Source of the DNA: Actinacidiphila alni
GTDB taxonomy: Bacteria > Actinomycetota > Actinomycetes > Streptomycetales > Streptomycetaceae
Direction: 5' to 3'
DNA: 64,000 nucleotides
NCBI RefSeq assembly: GCF_900112845.1
Contig: NZ_FONG01000012.1
Location: 62,001-126,000, forward strand
Position numbers and translations under genes: made by a program. Positions 16,434 through 24,049 of the stretch are shown here, piece after piece. The notes under the pieces are model-generated. The model was not told where the DNA came from. It did not search any database and worked only from the letters and a program-made list of their open reading frames with translations. Numbering within the stretch: position 1 is the first letter of the stretch; every line of letters starts with the position of its first letter.

Positions 16434-18143
16434 TCAGGCGCCGTCGCGCAGCACGATCTCCTGCTCGACCGCCTCCAGGCCGCCGTTGTCCCGGTGCTTG
16501 ATCATCTCGGTGAGCAGATAGCGCCGGGCCTTGACGGTCGCGGTGCGCTGCAGGTCGTCGGGCGTGACCTCCAGCGGGACGCCGAGGCCGGTGATGCCCG
16601 CCGAGGCGCTGCGCCAGACCTCGGGGTCGAGCGGCTTGCCGTCGCGCATGCAGACCACCGGGACGGGCTTGCCCTTCTCGTCCGGGACGACCACGATCTC
16701 CTCGGCGTTGGGGATCCGCTCCAGGAGCACGTCCTCGATCCACAGGCAGCTCTCGACGCCCTCGATCCGGTCCGCGATGCGGTCCAGGATCTCGATCTGG
16801 CCGAGCCGGCCGCGCCGGCCCCAGTCGCCGGTGTCGAACCACTTGCCGTGCCGCCGCTCGGCGAACTTCTCCGGCGTGCCGATGAAGGACATCGCGCGGG
16901 ACGGCGTCTTGACCTGGATCATGCCGGGCTGCGACTGGTCGGAGCGGCGCTTGCCGGTCTCCGGGTCGGCGATCCGGGCCCGGATGCCGGGCACCTCCCA
17001 GCCGACGCTGCGCAGGTCGCGGCCCTTGAGCCGGGCGAAGGAACCGCGGGTGTACGGGCGGACGGAGACCACTTCGGTCTCGGTCATGCCGTAGCACTGC
17101 AGCCAGACCGGGAACTTCCGCTTGGACGCGTCGAGCATCGCCTGGATGGTGCGCGGGTGCATCGCGTCGAAGGAGTTGAAGTACAGCCGGATGCTGGAGA
17201 ACGGCTCCGACGGGTCGTCGATCAGCGTCTCCCAGCCCATGAAGTTGTTGGGGTGGGACTCCAGGATCGTCGGCCGGTACTGCGGCAGCAGCCGCAGCAT
17301 CGTCTCGTTGTCGGGCTTGGCGATGCCCAGCAGCGGGGTGCCGCGCGAGAAGGACGCGGCCTGGGTGATCGCGGCCCGGATGTGCACGTGCGAGATGGCG
17401 CTGGCGAACAGGTCGCCGGGGGTGTGGAAGCCCGGGAAGATCGACTCCATCAGGGAGTTGTAGCTCACGCCCTTGGCGCACGCGTCGGCGAGCTTGGACA
17501 CACCGGTGGTGCTGGAGGTGTGCGTGATCATCATCGGCTCGTCGTCCTTGAGCGGACTCGGCGCCGGGATCCGCCCGCCCCACAGGTCGGCCACCGGTAT
17601 GCCGCCGTCGATGTCGGCGATGGCGGTCATGCCCAGGTGCCGCAGCCGCTCGCCGTCAAGACGGGCGTACTTGGCGACCTCGGGGTCGGTGATCAGGAAC
17701 TTCGCCTGGAGCCGCTCCAGCAGGATGTTGATGATGTCCGGGTCGAGGCGGGCGGACAGCAGCGCCGGGATGGCGCCGATCCTGGCCGCGGCCCAGGCCA
17801 GCGCCTGGATGTCGTAGTTGGGCGTCTTGACGATGACGACGCGGTCCCAGCGCTTGACGCCGGCCGCCTTCATCACCGCCGCCATCTGGTCGACCAGCGT
17901 GGCGAATTCGACGTAGTCGAGTTCGACGCGCTGCTCGGGGTCCCAGGTGAACGGCTGGTCGAGGTAGATCGGCACGCGGCCGTGCTTCTCGGCGGCGCGC
18001 TCGGCGACCAGACCGACGTTGAGCGGCTTGACCAGCGCGACCCGGTCGGGTGCGAACTGGGCCTTGAGCAGCTTGACGGCATCAAGCCGCCGCGCCGCCA
18101 GCGGAATCTTGGACCGGGACCGGTCCGCTGCGGTCGAAACCAT
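16434..18143 (-). CDS. AMP-dependent ligase (acyl-CoA synthetase family), possible diazotase
   Basis: ANL-superfamily adenylating enzyme, about 569 aa. The phosphate-binding motif is THTSSTTGVSKLADA near residues 205-219, degenerate against the usual TSGTTGxPKG: the Gly and Pro change and the run after the Lys differs. LQCYGMTETE and WFDTGDWG (adenosine and hinge motifs) are intact. CreM, a ligase of this superfamily, uses ATP to activate nitrous acid for diazotisation in cremeomycin biosynthesis, which suggests the same role here; a carboxylate substrate is equally possible. I chose the ATG at 18143 with GAAGGG nine bases upstream; the ATG at 18152 overlaps the preceding stop and adds three residues. 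Confidence 0.88.
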   Translation of the reverse strand: MVSTAADRSRSKIPLAARRLDAVKLLKAQFAPDRVALVKPLNVGLVAERAAEKHGRVPIYLDQPFTWDPEQRVELDYVEFATLVDQMAAVMKAAGVKRWDRVVIVKTPNYDIQALAWAAARIGAIPALLSARLDPDIINILLERLQAKFLITDPEVAKYARLDGERLRHLGMTAIADIDGGIPVADLWGGRIPAPSPLKDDEPMMITHTSSTTGVSKLADACAKGVSYNSLMESIFPGFHTPGDLFASAISHVHIRAAITQAASFSRGTPLLGIAKPDNETMLRLLPQYRPTILESHPNNFMGWETLIDDPSEPFSSIRLYFNSFDAMHPRTIQAMLDASKRKFPVWLQCYGMTETEVVSVRPYTRGSFARLKGRDLRSVGWEVPGIRARIADPETGKRRSDQSQPGMIQVKTPSRAMSFIGTPEKFAERRHGKWFDTGDWGRRGRLGQIEILDRIADRIEGVESCLWIEDVLLERIPNAEEIVVVPDEKGKPVPVVCMRDGKPLDPEVWRSASAGITGLGVPLEVTPDDLQRTATVKARRYLLTEMIKHRDNGGLEAVEQEIVLRDGA

Positions 18144-18148
18144 ACGAC

Positions 18149-19525
18149 TCATCCCTTCGTGCGGCGCGGGGCGACACCCGTGCGATCGGTGGTTGCGTAC
18201 TTGCGGCGCTCTTCCGCGATGAGTCGCTCGTACTCGTTGGGGTCCACCAGCAGGTGGCCCGAGGAGTCGTGGAACCGCTTGTCCTGGCGGCGCCTGGCGT
18301 TGCGCAGCTCCGCCCACATCTGCGCGCGCGACGGCAGTGCGACCGTTTCGGTCAGCAGGTCACCGACCCACTCCGCCTGATGCTCGGCCAGCGGCATGAG
18401 CGACATCATCGAATGCAGCAGCCCGATGAAATACAGGCCCTCGGTCTCCGGGGGCACGACCTGGTGGTAGAGCGGCGGGGCGTCGATGCCGTCGCCGACG
18501 AGGGTGTCGTCGAGGAAGGGGTAGGAGATCTTGTAGCCGGTGCAGTGGATGATCGCATCGGCCTCGACCTCGCCCTTGCCGTCGGCGAAGCGGACTGTCC
18601 TGCCGTCGACGCTCTCGATGACCGGCTTGGCGGTGATGCGGCCGTGCGCGATGGCGGGCAGCAGCTCGCTGCTGGCCACCAGCGGGCCCTGGCCGACTTT
18701 GTACGGCGGGTCGGGCAGCCCGTACGCCGACATGTGGCCGTGCACCAGCTTGATCATCAACGACACCAGCGGGCGGCGCTGTTCGACCGACAGCTTCTTC
18801 ATCATCGGCGAGAGCTTGTCGATCGGGCCGCCCTCGAGGATCTTCGGCACCACGTAGTGGCCGGTGCGGACCGACAGGTACGTGGCCTCCGCGACCCGGG
18901 AAACCTCGGTGGCGATGTCCGCCGAGGTGGCGCCGAGACCGATGATCACGACCTTCTTGCCGGCGAAGTCGGCCGGGCCGTCGTAGTCGAAGGAGTGCAG
19001 CTCCGTACCGGTGAACTTGCCCTCGTAGGAGCCGTGGACGGGCAGTCCGTGCCGGCCGCCGGAGGCCACCATCACCGCGCGGTACAGGTGGCTGGTGCCG
19101 TCGGCGAAGGACACCGACCAGCCGCCGCCCGCCACCTGCTCGACCCGGGTGATCTCGGTGTCGAAGCGGATGTGCTCGCGCAGCCCGTAGTGGTCGACGT
19201 ACTCGTCGAAGTACGCGGCCACCTGGGAGTGGTGCGGGTAGTCCGGGTAGTCGTCCGGCATCGGGTGGCTCGGGAAGGACATGACGGTCTTGGAGGTGTT
19301 GGCGAACAGCGCCGGGTAGGCGCAGCTCTGGCCGCCCTGCGCCGGGTAGCGCCACAGGCCGCCCAGCTCCGAGCGGCGCTCGAAGGCGTCGAAGGCGATG
19401 CCGCGCACCTTCAGCGAGCGGCACATCGCGATGCCGGCGGAACCGGCGCCGATGACGCAGACCTTGTCCCTGCGGTCCTCGGGCGCGGCGTCGCCCGCCA
19501 CGGCCGACTCGTCGGTGGCGGTCAT
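18149..19525 (-). CDS. Flavin-containing monooxygenase (class B)
   Basis: A 458-residue FMO/Baeyer-Villiger-type enzyme using FAD and NADPH. The FAD motif is CVIGAGSAGIAMCRSL, the FMO fingerprint FTGTELHSFDY fits FxGxxxHxxxF/Y, and the NADPH motif is VVIIGLGATSADIA. Class B enzymes oxygenate nitrogen, sulfur or ketones, so N-hydroxylation of a pathway amine is plausible. Its ATG shares one base with the stop of the DUF4267 gene (TGATG) and its stop overlaps the alternative ligase start, so it is translationally coupled on both sides. Confidence 0.9.
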   Translation of the reverse strand: MTATDESAVAGDAAPEDRRDKVCVIGAGSAGIAMCRSLKVRGIAFDAFERRSELGGLWRYPAQGGQSCAYPALFANTSKTVMSFPSHPMPDDYPDYPHHSQVAAYFDEYVDHYGLREHIRFDTEITRVEQVAGGGWSVSFADGTSHLYRAVMVASGGRHGLPVHGSYEGKFTGTELHSFDYDGPADFAGKKVVIIGLGATSADIATEVSRVAEATYLSVRTGHYVVPKILEGGPIDKLSPMMKKLSVEQRRPLVSLMIKLVHGHMSAYGLPDPPYKVGQGPLVASSELLPAIAHGRITAKPVIESVDGRTVRFADGKGEVEADAIIHCTGYKISYPFLDDTLVGDGIDAPPLYHQVVPPETEGLYFIGLLHSMMSLMPLAEHQAEWVGDLLTETVALPSRAQMWAELRNARRRQDKRFHDSSGHLLVDPNEYERLIAEERRKYATTDRTGVAPRRTKG

Positions 19526-19899
19526 CAGAGGTCACCCGCCCGCTCGGTGGCGGACAGCGCCAGCAGGCCGAGCAGCGTCGCGGTGGCGGCGGCGCTGGTG
19601 TCGACCACGGTGGACTTCTTCAGCCGGCCCTTGCGGTGGCCGAGGATGCCGGCCGCCACGTCCAGGCCGTCGCAGAGGATGCCGGCCTTCAGCAGCAGCC
19701 TGCGGGTCTCGCCCTTGCTGGCCAGGACGCCCACGATCAGCGCGATGTTGCGGGCGGCGAACAGCCGCACCAGGTACTCGCCGTCGGCGTCCTCGTTGAT
19801 GTGCAGCTTCTTCGCCCCGACCGCGGGTGCCAGGAACGCCGCCGCGCCGACGGTACGCAGGGTGCTGAGCAGGACTGCCGGCGTGTCGCTCTTGTTCAT
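19525..19899 (-). CDS. DUF4267-type small membrane protein
   Basis: A 124-residue protein that matches the DUF4267 family as I remember it: hydrophobic helices around TVGAAAFLAPAVGAKKL, YLVRLFAARNIALIVGVLAS, GILCDGLDVAAGIL and a C-terminal LLGLLALSA, with conserved Arg/Asp between them. Function is unknown. Its position inside the operon, with a one-base overlap to the FMO gene, suggests a helper role for a membrane-associated step or protein complex. Confidence 0.8.
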   Translation of the reverse strand: MNKSDTPAVLLSTLRTVGAAAFLAPAVGAKKLHINEDADGEYLVRLFAARNIALIVGVLASKGETRRLLLKAGILCDGLDVAAGILGHRKGRLKKSTVVDTSAAATATLLGLLALSATERAGDL

Positions 19900-19936
19900 A
19901 GTGATGCGAGTTCCTCTCGCGCCTGGGCCATCGGCG

Positions 19937-21064
19937 TCACGCCGTGGCGGTGGGGGCCGGTGTCGGTGGGAATTCCTTGGCGAAGCCGGTCAGGCGGACG
20001 ACGACGCCGGCCTGCCGCAGCATCTCGATGTCGGTCTCGGGTTCCGCGGACTGCTCGGGGAAGGAGATCCCCGGCGGGAGGTCGCGGGCGAGCACCCGCT
20101 CGGCGGCGCGCACGGCGCCCATCGCGCTGAGGTGGCCCTGGCCGCGGGTGTCCAGCAGGTCGATGGAGACCGACCGGTTGGCGTTGTGCGCGGTGACGGT
20201 GAGCCCGCAGAAGTCGCCGGTGCCCGAGGACTGGAAGAGCGCCGCACGGACTCCGTGCAGCGCGGGCCGTGTCATGGCGCGCAGCGCCCCGGACCGCTTG
20301 AGCCCGATCATCGCGTACAGCGACGGTACGGACTGCAGCGCGATCCTGGTCTCCACCGTCGGCACGCCGAGCGTCAGCGGCACCGTGGTCTGTTCCAGGG
20401 TGCTCACCAGGGCGGCGGGCCGTTCGTTGCCGTCGGCGCAGCGCACCGGGCGGCGGCCGGTCAGCGGGTGCGTGGGGGTCCGCTTGCCGTCCCGCATCCC
20501 GTAGTACGGCCAGGCGAGCCGCTCGGCGAAGCCCCAGGAATCCGGGCCGACCTTGTCGTCGGACGAGGACAGCACCGCGAATTCGATCCGGTCGGCCTGG
20601 CCCAGCTCGCGGACCGCCGCCGCGGCCATCAGCGCGTTGAGCCCGGCGTACCAGGCACCCGACAGCAGTACGGGCGCGGTCGGCCGTTCCATGGAGACCG
20701 CGACGGTGACGTCGAGGATGCCGGCGTGGCCGGCCCGGTTGATGTCGGCGATCGGGATACCGCGGCGCATCGCGTCCACGATCAGGTGGTCGCCGGGGTC
20801 GCTGACCACGGCGAGTACGGCCGCGGGCGGTTCGGCCAGCGAGCCGAGCGGGCGTTCGGCGCGGACGTCGACGACGGCGGTGGTGGCGCCGATCTCGGCG
20901 GCCAGCGCGCGGCCCTGCTCGGGGTTGCGGCCGGCCAGCACGATCGGCAGCTCGGGGTGGCGCTGACGGAGCGTACGTGCCACGTGCTCGCCGACCACGC
21001 CGTAGCCGCCCACGATGAGCAGCGGCTGCGGCGCGGTGGCGGCGCGCTTGGCTCTAGCGGCCAC
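19937..21064 (-). CDS. Saccharopine-dehydrogenase-like NAD(P)-binding reductase
   Basis: A 375-residue protein with an N-terminal Rossmann fold (LLIVGGYGVVGEHVARTLRQ), followed by VLAGRNPEQG and VVDVRA, the order seen in saccharopine-dehydrogenase NADP-binding proteins. The second half is a substrate domain with AWYAGLNALMAAAAV and GTGDFCGLTVTAHNANR. Related enzymes are imine, enoyl or carbonyl reductases. It could reduce an imine made by the neighbouring amine oxidases, but that is inference. The GTG at 21064 overlaps the end of the amine oxidase 2 gene by 11 bases and has GAGG nine bases upstream. Confidence 0.82.
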   Translation of the reverse strand: MAARAKRAATAPQPLLIVGGYGVVGEHVARTLRQRHPELPIVLAGRNPEQGRALAAEIGATTAVVDVRAERPLGSLAEPPAAVLAVVSDPGDHLIVDAMRRGIPIADINRAGHAGILDVTVAVSMERPTAPVLLSGAWYAGLNALMAAAAVRELGQADRIEFAVLSSSDDKVGPDSWGFAERLAWPYYGMRDGKRTPTHPLTGRRPVRCADGNERPAALVSTLEQTTVPLTLGVPTVETRIALQSVPSLYAMIGLKRSGALRAMTRPALHGVRAALFQSSGTGDFCGLTVTAHNANRSVSIDLLDTRGQGHLSAMGAVRAAERVLARDLPPGISFPEQSAEPETDIEMLRQAGVVVRLTGFAKEFPPTPAPTATA

Positions 21065-22493
21065 GGCCCACCGCCTCGGTGATCGTGGTGTCCGGCTTGC
21101 TCTCCTCGCCGCGCTCCTCCGCCGCCCGGGCGAACAGTTCGCGGGCCACCCGGCGGCCGGAGTCGACGGCGCCGCCCATCGAACCCATCTGGTGCACACC
21201 GCTCTCGGTGCCCGCCCAGTGGATCCGGCCGATCGGCTCGCGCAGCGCGGGGCCGAAGGCGGTGTAGAGCCCGGGAGGGCCCCAGCCGTGGTAGCAGCCG
21301 CGGGTGAACTCCTCGTCCAGCCAGTTCTGTTCGACGAATTCGCGGGGCTTGCCCGCCTTCGGGCCCAGGCCCGCGACCAGTCCGTCGAGCACGGCCGTAC
21401 GGCGCTCCGCGGGCGTCAGGCGGGTCAGCTTGCGGGCCGCGGAGCCGGTGACGAAGGCCGACATCACACCGGGGCTGCCGTCGGCGGGCGAGGTGTCGAA
21501 GGCGACCCGGAACGGGCCGTCGCTGCTGGTGATCTGGCCGCTGAGCCCGTCGGCGCGCCAGAACGGCTCGTCGTACACGGCCAGGCACTTCATGGCCGAG
21601 CCCGCGGGCAGCCGCTGGGTGAACTGGTCGCGGTAGCCGGGCAGCGCGGGCGCGTAGTCGATGCGCCCGGCCAGGGTGACCGGGATGGCGACGACGACCC
21701 AGCGGCCGCGGTACTCGAAGCCGGGGCCCGAGACCACGACGGAGTCCGAGCGCTGCTCGATCCGGCGGACCGGGGCGCCGGTGCGCACCTCGTCGGGCAG
21801 CTTGGCGGCGAGCCGCTTGGGGATGCTGTGCGCGCCGCCGTCGAAGCGGTAGCGCTGGATGCCGCCGCTGACCTCCAGCAGGTAGCGGAAGCCGCCGGAG
21901 GCGTTGGCGTAGTACAGCACGTGCATCAGCGACACGTCGGACGGCCGGGTGCAGAAGGCGGCCTCGATCATCATCGTGATGAAGGCCCGCGCGGTGGCGG
22001 TGGTGACATTGCGCTGCATCCACGACCAGAGCGTCTGGCTGTCCAGCTTCTCGGCGTTCGGCGCGTTCCACGGGCCGTCCGGCGGGACCTGCTTGGCCAG
22101 CCGCTCGATCTTCAGGATGGCCTGGCCGAGGTCGGCGATCGCGGCCGGTCCCATGCGCCAGGGGAACAGGCCGGAGTACGCGTGCCTGCGCCCGTTGACG
22201 AAGGTGAGGCGCTCGCCCTCGTCGTAGCTGCGGAAGCCCGTGATGCCGACGGACTTGGCGGTCTCGGCGATCATCGTGCTCTTGTCGCCGAAGTACTCGC
22301 CGCCGAGGTCCACGGCCTTGCCGTTGCCGAGGTCGAGGCCCTTGAGCCGGCCGCCGACGCGCTCGCGCGCCTCCAGCGTCTTGACCGTCCAGCCGGCGTC
22401 CTTCAGCTCACGGGTCGCCGTCAGGCCGGCCAGGCCCGCGCCGACGACGATGACGTCGGCTTCCGCGCTGGGTTCTTCCGTCACATGGAGCAC
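21054..22493 (-). CDS. Flavin monoamine oxidase-like protein 2
   Basis: A 479-residue FAD-dependent amine oxidase, paralogous to the one at 14921-16360. FAD motifs are VIVVGAGLAGLTATRELK, LEARERVGGR and C-terminal RIHWAGTESGVHQMGSMGGA. Having two such enzymes in one operon suggests two successive amine dehydrogenations, or a heteromeric enzyme in which one copy has diverged. The start is GTG at 22493, supported by GGAGG seven bases upstream; it lies just inside the end of the FAD oxidoreductase gene region. Confidence 0.92.
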   Translation of the reverse strand: MLHVTEEPSAEADVIVVGAGLAGLTATRELKDAGWTVKTLEARERVGGRLKGLDLGNGKAVDLGGEYFGDKSTMIAETAKSVGITGFRSYDEGERLTFVNGRRHAYSGLFPWRMGPAAIADLGQAILKIERLAKQVPPDGPWNAPNAEKLDSQTLWSWMQRNVTTATARAFITMMIEAAFCTRPSDVSLMHVLYYANASGGFRYLLEVSGGIQRYRFDGGAHSIPKRLAAKLPDEVRTGAPVRRIEQRSDSVVVSGPGFEYRGRWVVVAIPVTLAGRIDYAPALPGYRDQFTQRLPAGSAMKCLAVYDEPFWRADGLSGQITSSDGPFRVAFDTSPADGSPGVMSAFVTGSAARKLTRLTPAERRTAVLDGLVAGLGPKAGKPREFVEQNWLDEEFTRGCYHGWGPPGLYTAFGPALREPIGRIHWAGTESGVHQMGSMGGAVDSGRRVARELFARAAEERGEESKPDTTITEAVGRGR

Positions 22494-22495
22494 GT

Positions 22496-24046
22496 TCAGA
22501 CCTCCGCGTTCTTCTGATCGCTCTTGCCGTTCATCGCGCTCTTGGCGCTCGTCGCGGTGGCGTCCGCCGCCGGAGCCGTCACGGGCGCCGCGGGCGCGGC
22601 GGGCGCCGTCACGGGCGCGGGGACCGGGCGGACCCGGACCGGGGGCGCCGCGGTGACGTCGGAGGAGACCAGCTGCGGATGGCGGTTGATCCAGCGCCGG
22701 CGCGGCTCGCGGGCCAGCAGCTTGACCGTCTCCCGGATCAGCGGCAGCCGCTTGTGCTTGCCGGAGAGCAGCATCTTCGCGGTGATGCCCGCCATGTCGG
22801 TCAGCGGGAAGACCTCGTAGTACTTGGAGCGGTGGTGGTAGAGGTCGAGGAAACGGCCTATCTCGCCGCGGTCCACCATGCCGCGCAGCGCCTCGGGCAC
22901 CGCGGAGGGCAGCGCGCCGGCCTCGCCGAGGATGTTCGCCAGCCAGTAGTGGCCCGCGAAGCGCTCGTCGCGCCACTGGGACCACAGCCGCAGCGTCTCG
23001 TCCTGGCCCAGCTCCGAGACGCCGGCGCCGGCCCGGCCGAGGGCGGCGACGATGGCGGGCGCGAGCCGCTCCACCTGACGGAAGGCGTCACCGATGCCGC
23101 GGCCCGCCGACGGGTCCTTGAAGTGGCCGGCGTCGCCGACCAGCACCCAGCCGGGTCCCGCGGACTGCCGGAAGTAGCCCTCGAACTTGACGATGCCGGA
23201 GATCTTCGTGGCGATCTTGGCGTCGGCGAGCGCCTTCGCGGTGGGCTCGCACGCCCGCATGTGGGCGAGCAGCCCTTCCTCGGTGTTGCGGCGGAAGTAT
23301 TCGCGTTCGTGTCCCTCGGGCGAGACGCCGACGAGATACAGGCCGTTGTCGGCCGGTCCCGCCCACACCATCCGGTCGCCCCAGCGGTGGAACACGAAGG
23401 TGTCGTCCGAGGACGGGTCGGCGCCCTCGAAGAACGTGAAGTAGTAGGAGCGTTCGTTGGGCACCACGTTGTACTTGCGGGAGCCGACCATGTAGGCGAC
23501 GGTCGAATTGCGGCCGTCGGCGCCGACCACGAGGGGCGCGCGCAACTCGGTCTCGCGGCCGTCGTGCTGGGCGCGCACCCCGGCCACCCGGCCGCGCTCC
23601 CAGATCAGTTCGACGACCTTGGTGGCCATCCTGACGTCGGCACCCGCCTCGACCGATGCCTCGTGGAGGATCATGTCGAGCAGGTGCCGACGCAGGAAGG
23701 TGGCGCCGCCCACGTCGTCGAACCGCAGCGGGAACTGCGAGACGACGTGGAAGTCGTTCAGCTTGGTGTCGGCACGCCGCATGAAACGCACACCGGTCTT
23801 CTCGACCTGGTCGAGCACACCGAGCCGTTTCAGGAACAGGAGTCCGTCCGCCTCCATGAGGTGCGAGGAGAGCACCTCACGGGGGAACGTCGCCTGTTCG
23901 ACCACGACGACCTTCAGGCCTGCGCGTGCGAGCAACGTGGCGAGTGGCGACCCCGCACAGCGGGCGCCCACGATGATGACGTCGAAGTGCTCGACGTCCG
24001 TACCATTGCGCCGGATGTCGCTCCCGGCCAGGCCCTTGGTCGTCAT
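22496..24046 (-). CDS. FAD-dependent oxidoreductase (PHBH / geranylgeranyl-reductase-like)
   Basis: A 516-residue group A flavoprotein. The FAD motif is VIIVGARCAGSPLATLLARAG, the GD motif is LVGDAGHFKDPSAGRGIGDAFRQ split by the usual conserved Asp and Pro, and the middle has the DG motif VVGADGRNSTVA. Relatives are aromatic hydroxylases, halogenases and polyprenyl reductases. There is no halogenase WxWxIP motif, so hydroxylation or reduction is more likely. The C-terminal 45 residues are a low-complexity Ala/Pro/Val tail followed by a Lys-rich end. The next gene starts three bases after its stop. Confidence 0.88.
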   Translation of the reverse strand: MTTKGLAGSDIRRNGTDVEHFDVIIVGARCAGSPLATLLARAGLKVVVVEQATFPREVLSSHLMEADGLLFLKRLGVLDQVEKTGVRFMRRADTKLNDFHVVSQFPLRFDDVGGATFLRRHLLDMILHEASVEAGADVRMATKVVELIWERGRVAGVRAQHDGRETELRAPLVVGADGRNSTVAYMVGSRKYNVVPNERSYYFTFFEGADPSSDDTFVFHRWGDRMVWAGPADNGLYLVGVSPEGHEREYFRRNTEEGLLAHMRACEPTAKALADAKIATKISGIVKFEGYFRQSAGPGWVLVGDAGHFKDPSAGRGIGDAFRQVERLAPAIVAALGRAGAGVSELGQDETLRLWSQWRDERFAGHYWLANILGEAGALPSAVPEALRGMVDRGEIGRFLDLYHHRSKYYEVFPLTDMAGITAKMLLSGKHKRLPLIRETVKLLAREPRRRWINRHPQLVSSDVTAAPPVRVRPVPAPVTAPAAPAAPVTAPAADATATSAKSAMNGKSDQKNAEV

Positions 24047-24049
24047 GTT

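Noticed and set aside
15062-16501. Long plus-strand open frames opposite the 13-gene operon (also about 16.2-18.4, 18.3-21.1 and 22.7-25.7 kb)
   Set aside because: They mirror the high-GC third-codon bias of the real genes, have Arg/Ala/Gly/His-skewed composition and no domain, and lie wholly antisense to well-recognised enzymes.
22496-24046. Flavin-dependent halogenase
   Set aside because: The WxWxIP motif is missing and the FAD-binding layout fits hydroxylases or reductases.
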